Assembly (NCBI RefSeq): GCF_001456025.1
Contig: NZ_LMTZ01000107.1
Location: 1-64,000, forward strand
Reading direction: 5' to 3'
Length of the DNA: 64,000 nucleotides
Source of the DNA: Mastigocoleus testarum BC008
Lineage (GTDB): Bacteria > Cyanobacteriota > Cyanobacteriia > Cyanobacteriales > Nostocaceae
Of the stretch, positions 1 through 9,586 are shown in pieces (the first letter of the stretch is position 1; every line of letters begins with the position of its first letter). The notes under the pieces were generated by a model that saw only the letters and a list, made by a program, of their open reading frames with translations, had not been told where the DNA came from and did not search any database. The translations under genes were made by a program, and so were the position numbers.

Positions 1-53
1 AAGACCTTGCCATTGGAATTGTCCAGACTAATCACTTCTCGATCTATCTTACC

Positions 54-1649
54 TTACGTCCTAACTAAGCTGGCGATTGCTATAACATAATCCAATTGCA
101 AGTCATGTAAACGCAAATTACCGTTCTCATCCTGTGATGCTAAGGATTTATCGACAAGCTCATTTACAACTTCGTGAGCATCATACTTATTTAAGTCTTC
201 TGCTTCCCAAAATATTTGTAGTATTTTTTCTGGTATAGCTGTATCTTCGGGAAAGATAGCAAAATCAAAATATTTTTTCTTGATACGTGGTTCTAACGCG
301 TCTACGCTGACCTGAATAGCTTTGAGTAAGTCGGGATAAGGATAATCCAGGAACTGTTGCTTAATTTTATCTAAATCAGCATTACGCAACCTATACAATA
401 CATATTCCCAACGGTCTTTCCCGCGCAACATTGCTCCCACCATCGCCAGAGCTAGGGGTAAGTTTCCGCATTCTCCGACAATTTCCTGTGCTTGCGAGGG
501 TAGTGCAGCATTTTTCTCATAACCCGTCCACTGTGCTAAAAGTGTTAAAGCTTGACGATCGCTCAAAACTCCTAACTCATGTTTCTTAGCTCCCAAACAG
601 CTAATTATCGAAGCGTCACGGGTAGTAATTAGCATTTGAGAGCGTCGTGAATCCAAAATGCTGTTAAAGGCTTTTAAGTGTTTTGAGTCCCAAATATCAT
701 CTAAAATCAACAAACAAGCTTTATCTGCAAACAGTTTTTGCAACCGCGCTTTTCCCGATTCAATACTTGTAAACGCAGCTTGATCGCCGTTCAAATACTC
801 TGCAAGAAGAGATTGCTTACTTAAAAGTTCTGGTGTCTGTCCTAATGTTATCCAAAACACTCCATCAGAAAACGCCCTTATTATATCCTCATCTCTCCCT
901 AAAGCTGTAGCTAATACAGTTTTGCCAATACCACCCATCCCTTGCAAGCCGACTCGGCGACTTGTAGCCGTAATTCCCACCGTTTTGTTTGTCTTAGAAA
1001 GTACTTTTTCTTTGAGGGGTTCGAGCTCTTCAGGACGGGGTTGATGGTGCGTTGGTAAACTCGGGACACCGAAGAGAATCTCTAAATTAGATTTGCTATC
1101 TAGTTGTTCTGTGGTCGATGATGAGGAGATTCCTAATTTTTCTTCAATATATTTAAGGTGTTGTTCAATTTTAGTTTGTTCATACTTGAGGTTGACGAGC
1201 TTAAATTTCCAGTAGGGTGAATTTGATTTTTGAGTTTCAGGGCGTAGATCTTCTAATAGTTTTAATTCTTGTAAATATCTAATAGAATTTCGTACTTTAT
1301 CAATAATATAGTCGTCAATTTGCTTTTGAGTTTTAGCTTTACCTGTATTTTCACCTTTCTTTTCAGCTTCAGCTTTAGTTTTAGCGATTAATTGGGGGTT
1401 GTTTTGTTCAATAAGTTGTAGTAAAGCTTTTAATGTCGTACCCTCATGTTCCTTACCTTTTTTGTCTACGCTGACCCCAGTAACCTGCAACTGATTGTCA
1501 TAAATCCATTCGACTTTAACTTCTTGTTGCACAGAGTCGTCTGTGTTTGGGTTTGATGCAAGTTTGAGTAGGGCTTTAACAAGAGTCCTGACGTATTCTT
1601 TAGCTAAGTCACTTTTAACAACCTTACCCACTCTTATCTTTACCTCCAC
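54..1649 (-). CDS. NB-ARC (STAND) ATPase, C-terminally short
   Basis: Signal-transduction ATPase of the AP-ATPase/NB-ARC type, a class that acts as an oligomerising switch in cyanobacterial defence or signalling. The first ~190 residues form a helical, winged-helix-like region rich in Lys and Glu. A P-loop GMGGIGKT lies near residue 237, a Walker B LLILDDIW near 318 and the NB-ARC motif GNLPLALA near 396. The winged-helix part ends in LRLHDLQLDYV. In cyanobacterial relatives this motif is normally followed by more sequence and then WD40 or TPR sensor repeats. Here the frame stops after eleven more residues, so the sensor part is absent or out of frame. The same frame stays open beyond the stop towards the window edge. 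The NB-ARC call is firm; whether the gene is intact is not. Confidence 0.85.
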   Translation of the reverse strand: MEVKIRVGKVVKSDLAKEYVRTLVKALLKLASNPNTDDSVQQEVKVEWIYDNQLQVTGVSVDKKGKEHEGTTLKALLQLIEQNNPQLIAKTKAEAEKKGENTGKAKTQKQIDDYIIDKVRNSIRYLQELKLLEDLRPETQKSNSPYWKFKLVNLKYEQTKIEQHLKYIEEKLGISSSSTTEQLDSKSNLEILFGVPSLPTHHQPRPEELEPLKEKVLSKTNKTVGITATSRRVGLQGMGGIGKTVLATALGRDEDIIRAFSDGVFWITLGQTPELLSKQSLLAEYLNGDQAAFTSIESGKARLQKLFADKACLLILDDIWDSKHLKAFNSILDSRRSQMLITTRDASIISCLGAKKHELGVLSDRQALTLLAQWTGYEKNAALPSQAQEIVGECGNLPLALAMVGAMLRGKDRWEYVLYRLRNADLDKIKQQFLDYPYPDLLKAIQVSVDALEPRIKKKYFDFAIFPEDTAIPEKILQIFWEAEDLNKYDAHEVVNELVDKSLASQDENGNLRLHDLQLDYVIAIASLVRT

Positions 1650-1848
1650 CAGCGTTACCGATAAACCAGCTGTTTAGAAAATTCTTAAACCTAGAATTTA
1701 TTTAGAGCTTATGTAATAAAACTTTACATATTAATGACATTCCCCTTGGGAAGAGCTTCCCAAGCATTTAAAATTCTATTATAGATAATTTGTGAGAATT
1801 GCTTGGGAAATGACTTAACCTTTTTTTCAAGCAAATAATTTCAGACTA

Positions 1849-1987
1849 GTACTCTGCCACATTGATTCTGACGGGTTTGTTTGTTGTCAAAACCCCCCCA
1901 AAGACGCCCGGTAAAGTCTTGATATTAAAGCGCTAAAGCGCTACTACGAACCTTAATTTACCTATCAAAATTAATGTGGCGGACTAC
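1849..1987. mobile_element. MITE with IS630-like ends
   Basis: About 139 bp with terminal inverted repeats of roughly 24 bp. The left end reads GTACTCTGCCACATT and the right end, reversed, reads GTAGTCCGCCACATT; the similarity continues through ATTNTGA. Both ends sit in CTAG with a TA on each side (1847-1848 and 1988-1989), as expected for TA duplication by IS630/Tc1-mariner transposases. There is no coding sequence inside, but a short AAGCGCT direct repeat is visible. It lies in the spacer between the NB-ARC gene and the kinase gene. Confidence 0.65.
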
Positions 1988-2061
1988 TAGTACTGTGTCA
2001 CACCAACTTTGCTTTGGAAGTTTGCTTGGTATTTTCCCCACCTTCATCATGTTGGGAAGTG

Positions 2062-3842
2062 ATGGATGAAAAGGTCATAAATATAATGCTCTCACAATTA
2101 GGTTTCAATTTTCCGAACGAACAATATCAAATTCTTCGCAAGTTAGGGGAAGGTGGGTTTGCGCAAATATATATCGTCAAAGATATCAGCTTACCTAACC
2201 AACCAGAATGTGTTGTCAAAACACTGAAAACCGATTCTATAGAAGCACAGTATTTAGAAGACGCCAAAACTTTATTCCACAGGGAAGCTCAAATCTTAGA
2301 ACAATTAGGCCTCACAACCAGATTCCGACATTCGTAGATAGTTTCCATAACTGTCAAGAACCCTATCAACAACCCTATATAGTCCTGGAATGGATAGATG
2401 GTGACGAGCTAGCTCGAGAACTAACTTCCGGAGAAACCAAAGATGAGGAACAAGTGATTTCTTTATTAATCGAAATTTTAGAAATCTTGGATTTCGTCCA
2501 TCAGCACAAAATAATTCATCGCGACATCAAACCGAGTAACATCATCAGAAGAAAAAAAGATAATAAGTTAGTCTTAATTGATTTTGGTGCTGCAAAATTA
2601 ATAGGTACCCAAACATCAACTCCCAAATCTACCGTGATGATAGGTACTCCGGGATATATTCCCCCAGAACAAGAACAAGGTAATCCCGACTTTAGTAGTG
2701 ATATCTATGCTGTGGGAATAATTGGTATTCAAGCATTAACCGGGTTAAATCCCAAGGAATTAGAAAAAGATGAAAATACTGGTGATATTATTTGGCGAAA
2801 TAAAGCACAAGTTAGTCCCGGTTTAGCCCAAATTTTGGATATCATGGTGTGCTGCAACTTCAACCAACGTTATTCTTCTGCTAAAGTTGCATTACAAGCT
2901 TTGAAAAAGTTACAACAAGCAACCGGTTTAACCCTAGTTGTTTCTCCTGGAAATAAACAAAAGGTTATTTCTTCTGGCGATCGCAGATTGTATACACCAA
3001 GTTCCGAATATACACCAAGTTCCGATAATCGTAATGAAAATATATTCATTGGCTTATTTATTATCGTATCCCTGTTGGTTGGAGCATTAATAACAGGAGA
3101 AATATATAAACTAGCTCAGCGAATTCATTTTCACGAACGTGCTGTATCCCTGTACGAGCAAGGGAATGTACATCATGCATCTAACCGGAAAGATAAAGCG
3201 ATCGCAAATTACAAGGAAGCAATTAAATTTAAGCCAGATTTTTTCGACGCTCGCAATGCAATGGCTAAAATATTTGACGAGCAAAACAACAATCAAGCAG
3301 CTTTAGAGATATATGACAAAGTGCTTGAAAAAGATCAAAATAATCAGGATGCATGGAAAGGTAGAGCAAAAATTCTCCGGAAACAAGGAAGATATCATGA
3401 TTCTACTATTTCACTCACCCAAGCATTAAAAGTCGCAGAAAACCAACCTGATATCTGGAACGCAATTGGTGAAAACTTCAGTAGTTTAAATTCAGATTCT
3501 CAAGCCCTCCCATATTATAAGAGAGCAACTGAATTGGATAAAAATTTTGGCTTAGCTTGGTTTAATAAAGGAAAAACACTACGTAATTTACACAGCTACG
3601 AAGATGCAGTCAAAGCATTAAAAAAAGCTACTGATTTAAAACCAGGTAATGCCACAGCTTGGTATTATTTAGGTGACTCCTTACATCAACAAAAAAAATA
3701 CAGACAAGCAATTCGAGCTTTTGAGCAAGCAATAAAAATCAAACCAGATTATCAGCAAGCTAAAAACAGTCACAATAAAGCTCAAAAAGATTTAAACGCT
3801 TGTGGTATTTGGTGTAATGTTGACCCTTACCATTGGTTATGA
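2062..3842 (+). pseudogene. Ser/Thr protein kinase with TPR repeats, frameshifted
   Basis: Eukaryotic-type Ser/Thr kinase followed by one membrane helix and a TPR domain. The reading frame breaks near 2310. The upstream frame carries the glycine loop GEGGFAQIY and the ATP lysine in VVKTLK. The downstream frame resumes with HNQIPTFVDSF and carries the catalytic loop HRDIKPSNII, the LIDFGAAK metal-binding motif and GTPGYIPPEQ. Joining REAQILEQLG to PHNQIPTF needs one extra base, so a 1-bp deletion (or sequencing error) splits the kinase N-lobe. The membrane helix (IFIGLFIIVSLLVGALI) is encoded around 3040-3090, and about five TPR units follow to the C-terminus. The start at 2062 (MDEKV) is preferred over an upstream TTG; 2086 is also possible. 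The repaired protein would be about 590 residues. Confidence 0.8.
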
Positions 3843-3883
3843 ATGATTATAAATCCTGTCTCCTGTCTTCTGCAATAATTTAA

Positions 3884-6800
3884 TTAAACCGATAACCGAA
3901 TTTGCGAACCCTGCTGAGTCTTATTTACCTCAATTCTCGCCTGAAAAGCTTCCTTAAGATGAGGCATGTGAGTAACTGTCAAAATACAAGCAAAATCAGG
4001 CGCGATCGCATTAATTGCAGCAATTAACCTGTCACAACCTTCAGCATCTTGGGTACCAAAGCCTTCATCGACTATTAGTAACTGTAATGCTGCGCCAGCT
4101 CTTTGAGCTAAAAGTTTAGCAAGAGCAAGCCTAATTGCAAAATTAATTCTGAAGGCTTCACCACCGGAATAAGTTTCATAGGAACGGGTTCCTTTTGCAT
4201 CAGCAATTAAAATATCCAGGGTGTCGATTAATTTAGCGTTCTTTTTACTTCTCCGCTTTGTAGATTTTTGAGTGACAAATTGTACGTGCAGTTGATTTGC
4301 ACTCAATCTTGCTAAAAGATTATTTGTCTGAGCTTCTAACTGGGGTAAAACATTTTCAATCATCAAGGTTTGGATGCCATTTTTACCAAAAGCCTGGGCT
4401 AACTCCTGATGTATGCGGTGTTGTTGGCGACAATTTTGTAATTGTTCTTGCTGCTGTTCCGACTGTGCTTGCAGAGTTTGTAGTTGATGAGCGAGTTGTT
4501 CTAAACGTCCTAGCTGTGAAAGGTATTCATCTAGTTGACGACGCCTTGATGCAATTTTTTGTTCTAAAGCCTGAATTTGGGATGCAGGATTTGCTGTTTG
4601 CTCCAGTTGCTTAACAATATCAGTAATTTGAGTTGCTAGACGCTGTTTTTCTCCCAATCTTGCTTGTAAAGCAGCTTTTAATTCTTGCGCTCTAGCCTGC
4701 AATTGAGGATATTGTTGCTGTGCAGATTGTAATTGTTGGTAGCTTAATTGCCAAGCTTGACCTTGTTTGAGAGTCCCACGCAGTCGACTGTGAGTTTCTC
4801 TGTCATAACCAATTTCTTTGATGCGAGCATCGAGTGCAGCAATTTCCCTCGCACATTCCGAGTTAACTTGTTCTTGTTTTATTGTTGTTTCTAACTGAGC
4901 AATTTGCGCCTCAAGTTGTGGTTTGCGTTGTGCAATCTGATTCTGACGTTTATTTGCTTCTTTAATTTGGCTTAATTTAATTTCAGCCCAACGCCATCTT
5001 TCTACTTCGCTGCGAGCAAGAACGTGGTCTTGTTCGTTGTAATTTAGTTCTTGGAGATGTTGTTCTAATTGAATCAATTGGTTTTGGGTATCGGGAGCAT
5101 ATTGACCGATTTGCAATGCTCTTTCTAATTTTTCCTGCTCTGCAAATAATTCTGCTAATTGCTGTTGAGCATCTGCAGAAGATTCCAACTGTGCGGCTAA
5201 TTGTCCTCTGTGTTCCCGCAGTCGATCATAGCAAGATAATCTTTGCGAAACTTCGCGATATTCCTGACGCAAGACCTGAATTTCTCGGTCAGAAACCGCC
5301 ATTTGTTCCCGAAATACCCACAATTGTCCTTCAGTATCCTGATATTCTAGCTTGGTTTTATCTACTACTCGATTCCAGTGGTGTTCGTCTAAGGGACGTT
5401 CGCATAAAGGACATTTAGCATCAGGATTTTGCAACATCAGCAATTTTTGCTCAAGTTCGCCCAGTAATCTTTCATATTCCCGTTGTTGGGCTTGTAAGCG
5501 CTCCATAAAATGGCGGCGTTCCTGTCCTTTTTCCTGTACCCGTTGCAGATAAACTCGGGTTTTCTCCATTTCTTCAATCTGGGTTGCTACATCCACCACC
5601 GCTTGTTGTAATTGTCCTTGGCGTTGGGAATGATGCTGCAGTTGATGTTGGGTTGTTTGTAGTTGCTCGATTTTTGCAACGATCCCAGCATGTACCCGGT
5701 CTAACTGGCTTTGCAATGTCGCCTTTTGTTGCAGTAGGGGAGAAACCTGCAATTGTAAATCATCTAAATATTTGAGGCGATTGCGAGCCGCATTCAGTTG
5801 TTCTAATGCAACTTCAACTTCATTAGATTTACTCAGCGTTTGTTGAATATCTCGCTCTTGTTGAATTAAAGCTTCTAACTGTGCTTGTCCTTGTTGAATT
5901 TGTCGTTCTAAAGCTTGGACTTGCTTCGCTAATTGCTGTTGTTTTTGTTGCTGAATTTGTCCTGCACGAGTGTATTCTTCAAATTTCGCACTCATGGCTT
6001 CTTCTTGGGATTGCAGGTTTTGATATTCGTTATATCCCGCTTCAATTTCAGCTTGGCGATTTAATATTGTTGTTAACTGAGATAGCTGAACACCAATTGA
6101 TGATTCATCTTGGTGTAAGCGATCGCAATCCTGGGTCAAATTTTGCAACTGTTGGCGAACAAAATTTAACTGCTCTTCCCAATTTTGTCTTTGATGCTGA
6201 ACTACTTGCAAACTCTGTAGTTCCACATTATCTAATGCTTGCTGTTGCTGAAACTGATTAATTTGTACTTCTAATTCTCGGCGTTGATTCTCAGTTTCCG
6301 AACGCTGTTGTAATTGAGTTTTAATTGACTCTAAAGAGCGTTTTAATTCCTCTCCCCGAACTTTAAATTGGCGGGAAAGTTCTTTTGCTCTATCTTCTAA
6401 TTCATCATATTGGTTAAGCTTCAGTAACTCAGCTAAAATTTCCTTACGTTCCGAAGGGCGTTTGAGCATAAATTCATCAGCTCGTCCCTGACGCAAATAA
6501 GCTGAATTAATGAAAGTATCGTAATCCAACTTAATATACTCTACAATTAACTCCTGGGTTGCTCTTAAACCCTTAGCTGTAATTGCTCGCAAACCCTTGG
6601 GAGTTTCGATTTGAAATTCCAGCGCACTAGTAGAACCTCGATTGCGGGTGCGAATAACTCGATAAACTTGCTGGTTAGTTTCAAAGGTAAAATCAACCCG
6701 AACTTCTTTCGCTCCAGTTTGAATGACATCATCTTCCGAAGCTGCTCTACTCTCGCCCCAAATTACCCAGGTAATAGCTTCGAGCAGAGACGATTTTCCA

Positions 6801-6904
6801 GCACCATTAGAACCACATATGCAAGCTGTATGCAACCCGCGAAAATCCAAAGTTGCATCACGATAACTCAAAAAGTTTTTCAGAGAAAGCTGTATTGGAA
6901 TCAT
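3884..6904 (-). CDS. sbcC: SbcC/Rad50-type nuclease ATPase
   Basis: ATPase subunit of the SbcCD (Mre11/Rad50-like) complex, which trims DNA ends and hairpins in the cytoplasm. The N-terminal P-loop is GSNGAGKSS (residues ~35-43). Two long Gln/Glu-rich coiled-coil arms flank the zinc-hook CPLC near residue 499, in the middle of the protein. The C-terminal part holds the ABC signature YSGGEAFR and the Walker B LLIVDEGFGTQD. The length of 1006 residues fits the family. The gene stands alone: no sbcD nuclease partner is next to it, which is common in cyanobacteria. The repetitive Gln-rich coding sequence produces several spurious open frames on the other strand. Confidence 0.93.
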   Translation of the reverse strand: MIPIQLSLKNFLSYRDATLDFRGLHTACICGSNGAGKSSLLEAITWVIWGESRAASEDDVIQTGAKEVRVDFTFETNQQVYRVIRTRNRGSTSALEFQIETPKGLRAITAKGLRATQELIVEYIKLDYDTFINSAYLRQGRADEFMLKRPSERKEILAELLKLNQYDELEDRAKELSRQFKVRGEELKRSLESIKTQLQQRSETENQRRELEVQINQFQQQQALDNVELQSLQVVQHQRQNWEEQLNFVRQQLQNLTQDCDRLHQDESSIGVQLSQLTTILNRQAEIEAGYNEYQNLQSQEEAMSAKFEEYTRAGQIQQQKQQQLAKQVQALERQIQQGQAQLEALIQQERDIQQTLSKSNEVEVALEQLNAARNRLKYLDDLQLQVSPLLQQKATLQSQLDRVHAGIVAKIEQLQTTQHQLQHHSQRQGQLQQAVVDVATQIEEMEKTRVYLQRVQEKGQERRHFMERLQAQQREYERLLGELEQKLLMLQNPDAKCPLCERPLDEHHWNRVVDKTKLEYQDTEGQLWVFREQMAVSDREIQVLRQEYREVSQRLSCYDRLREHRGQLAAQLESSADAQQQLAELFAEQEKLERALQIGQYAPDTQNQLIQLEQHLQELNYNEQDHVLARSEVERWRWAEIKLSQIKEANKRQNQIAQRKPQLEAQIAQLETTIKQEQVNSECAREIAALDARIKEIGYDRETHSRLRGTLKQGQAWQLSYQQLQSAQQQYPQLQARAQELKAALQARLGEKQRLATQITDIVKQLEQTANPASQIQALEQKIASRRRQLDEYLSQLGRLEQLAHQLQTLQAQSEQQQEQLQNCRQQHRIHQELAQAFGKNGIQTLMIENVLPQLEAQTNNLLARLSANQLHVQFVTQKSTKRRSKKNAKLIDTLDILIADAKGTRSYETYSGGEAFRINFAIRLALAKLLAQRAGAALQLLIVDEGFGTQDAEGCDRLIAAINAIAPDFACILTVTHMPHLKEAFQARIEVNKTQQGSQIRLSV

Positions 6905-7934
6905 CTAGGCTTCTAGGCCACACCTTAATTTTATTAGAACTTAGAAATTAAATTATATTTGCTTGTTATTGTTAGTTTAACTAGACAAAAATTATGTTTC
7001 TAGTCCTTAAGGAACTAATTTTACAAATGTTAACAATATTTTAAATGTTTTTTTTTCGATTGGGCTATTTTTTATTCTCATAATCAGAGAATAAACAAAC
7101 TATTGCGATGATTCTATTGGTTTATGAGTGGCAATAGGATATTGTTTAAACTTCCTAAAAAAAATGGGGATCTGGGAAAGAAGAGGATTAGGGGGGAATA
7201 TTTGGATAATTTTCCACAAACCCACACTCCAGAATCAATTTTTTAATCTTTATGTACCAACAGCCTATTAAGCGTTAAATTAGGCAATTTATCTACTCTT
7301 GAAGCGATTAATTTAGTTAAGGGACAATATTTTTATTTACTCGATTTTTTCTTGTTTGTTCATTTATGGGATTGAGTTGTTATAGGTATTACATTACAAA
7401 ATCCCAATCATTGATTTTCGGCTTTATATTTTACCTTCACCACTTGCGGAATAATATCTATTCAGCGACGCTAATTATCAAGACTCAAAAATCTGACTTT
7501 TCAAATCCTCGAACTCTCGAATATTTACAAATCAAGATTTACAAGTTCAGTTATACATATTTAGTTTGCCCTACAAATCTACACATTTATTTTGCTCTGC
7601 AAATCTACACATTTATTTTGCCCTGCAAATCTATATATTTATTTTGCCCTGCAAATCTATATATTTATTTTGCCCTGCAAAAATTAACTAAATTCGATAA
7701 AGTATAAATCTGTGAAAAATTTAATCTTATGGAAGGTAATTAAAAAAATACCACCATGTCGCCTCCAGACAAATTGTTTGGCTAAGGTATAATTATTTCC
7801 TCATGGATAAATTTCCCCATAGATCAAAATATAGATGAAAAACTAAACTCCAGAACTCTTATTTAAGAATTGGAATATTAGAAACTGGAATATTAGAAAC
7901 CAGAATCTTAAGAAGTAAAACTAAGAACTAAAAC
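6905..7934. other. Long AT-rich spacer between sbcC and trmFO
   Basis: About 1 kb with no convincing gene. It holds the 26-bp tandem repeat at 7564-7690. An open frame at 7366-7707 only reads through that repeat and looks accidental. Near 7870-7900 there is a short direct repeat based on TGGAATATTAGAAAC just before trmFO. Confidence 0.6.
7564..7690. repeat. 26-bp tandem repeat, nearly 5 copies
   Basis: A unit of the form TTTTGCCCTGCAAATCTA plus TATATTTA repeats with a 26-bp period. The first copies differ by a few bases (CTACAAATC, ACACATTTA), while the later ones are almost identical, which suggests recent expansion at the right-hand side. Confidence 0.85.
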
Positions 7935-9305
7935 ATGGACAAGCAAACAGTTACAGTAATTGGTGGGGGACTTGCAGGAACTGAAGCAGCATGGCAAATT
8001 GCTCGAGCTGGAATACCAGTAATTTTCTATGAAATGCGTCCGAATCGTTTCAGTGGAGCGCATCATAGCGAATATCTTGCAGAATTAGTATGTAGCAATT
8101 CTTTCGGAGCCATGGCTAGCGATCGCGCCGCAGGTTTGTTGCATGAAGAGTTGCGTCAACTTGGTTCGATTGTGATTGCTAAAGCTGATGAGCATCAGGT
8201 TCCAGCTGGTGGAGCCTTGGCTGTGGATCGAGGTGTATTTAGTCAAGATTTAACTTCGACTTTGGCTAATCATCCTTTAATTGACCTTCGTCGTGAGGAG
8301 TTACGCGCTATCCCTGAGGGAATTGTTGTTTTAGCTACAGGTCCCCTAACTAGTCCCGATCTAGCCGCAGACTTGCACCGCTTTACAGGAATGGAATATC
8401 TCAGTTTCTTTGATGCAGCAAGTCCAATTATTGTTGGGGAATCAATTAATCATGATATTGCTTTTATGGCATCCCGTTATGATAAAGGTGAAGCAGCATA
8501 TTTAAACTGCCCTATGAATAAAGAGCAGTACCTGAGATTTTGGCAAGAACTACGTACCGCCGAACAAGTAGAATTAAAAGACTTCGAACGGGAAAACGCC
8601 AAGTTTTTTGAAGCTTGTCTCCCCATTGAAGAACAGGCGCTGCGGGGTGAAGATACAATGCGTTATGGACCTTTAAAGCCCGTAGGTTTAACTCCTCCTT
8701 CTCCTACTGGCTGGGGTACTTGGGAAAATCCTCCTGTCCCAACAAGTGATGGTGATGTAAAGAAAGAACGTCCCTATGCTGTCGTGCAATTACGACAGGA
8801 AGATAAAGCCGGAAAACTGTGGAATATGGTAGGGTTTCAAACTAACTTGCGTTGGGGGGAACAAAAGCGAGTATTTAGGATGATTCCTGGTTTGGAAAAT
8901 GCCGAATTTGTCCGTTTGGGGGTAATGCATCGCAACACATTTATTAATGCACCCCAATTAATGCAGACAACATTACAATTTAAAGAGCGCCCAAGGTTAC
9001 TAGCTGCAGGACAATTAATTGGTACAGAAGGTTATACTGCAGCATCTGCAGGTGGTTGGTTAGCAGGTACCAACGCTGCAAGAATTGCTTTAGGTAAAGA
9101 AGCTGTGAGCCTTCCAGGTACAACTATGATGGGAGCATTATTTGAATTTATCAGTTCCGCTTCTCCCAAACATTTCCAACCAATGCCACCAAATTTTGGT
9201 ATTATTCCAGACTTAGGTAAAAAAATCAAAAACAAACGAGAACGTTACGGAAAATATCGCGATCGCTCCTTAGCAGATTTAGCAGCTTGGAAGTTGACAG
9301 TTTAA
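7935..9305 (+). CDS. trmFO: Folate/FAD-dependent tRNA m5U54 methyltransferase
   Basis: TrmFO (formerly Gid) makes 5-methyluridine at position 54 of tRNA, using methylenetetrahydrofolate and FADH2. The N-terminal FAD-binding motif GGGLAGTEAAW, the YEMRP strand end, the segment ELVCSNSFG and the C-terminal TEGYTAASAGGWLAGTNAAR are all clear. The protein has 456 residues, slightly longer than usual. The excess is a stretch of about 20 residues between GPLKPVGL and RPYAVVQLRQED (around 8690-8765), rich in Pro and Gly, where most relatives have a short DPRTG-type loop. The start at 7935 directly precedes the FAD motif. It is monocistronic as far as can be seen. Confidence 0.95.
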   Translation: MDKQTVTVIGGGLAGTEAAWQIARAGIPVIFYEMRPNRFSGAHHSEYLAELVCSNSFGAMASDRAAGLLHEELRQLGSIVIAKADEHQVPAGGALAVDRGVFSQDLTSTLANHPLIDLRREELRAIPEGIVVLATGPLTSPDLAADLHRFTGMEYLSFFDAASPIIVGESINHDIAFMASRYDKGEAAYLNCPMNKEQYLRFWQELRTAEQVELKDFERENAKFFEACLPIEEQALRGEDTMRYGPLKPVGLTPPSPTGWGTWENPPVPTSDGDVKKERPYAVVQLRQEDKAGKLWNMVGFQTNLRWGEQKRVFRMIPGLENAEFVRLGVMHRNTFINAPQLMQTTLQFKERPRLLAAGQLIGTEGYTAASAGGWLAGTNAARIALGKEAVSLPGTTMMGALFEFISSASPKHFQPMPPNFGIIPDLGKKIKNKRERYGKYRDRSLADLAAWKLTV

Positions 9306-9586
9306 TTTTATTTCTTCGCAAGATATGCGCGGTAGAGTGCGTTAGGCGCAAGTCCAGATAATTGCTTGATGCGAAATCTTAAAAGCGCCGTAACGTACCT
9401 GTTTGAGTATTTATTTGAATATTATTGATTTGAATATTGTTTATTGATGTTTTGATAATGAAGCCATAATAAATTACGGGAAAAGGTTCCAAGCGTTTGC
9501 CGATATCAAGATTAATGTTGATGAAATTTTAGGAAAAGGCTAAGTGAAAATTTGTTAAATATTAAACATTAAGCCTTAAGTAACTA

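Noticed and set aside
7366..7707. 113-codon open frame before trmFO
   Set aside because: It reads through the 26-bp tandem repeat (YIYFAL units), has no family resemblance, and lies in AT-rich spacer.
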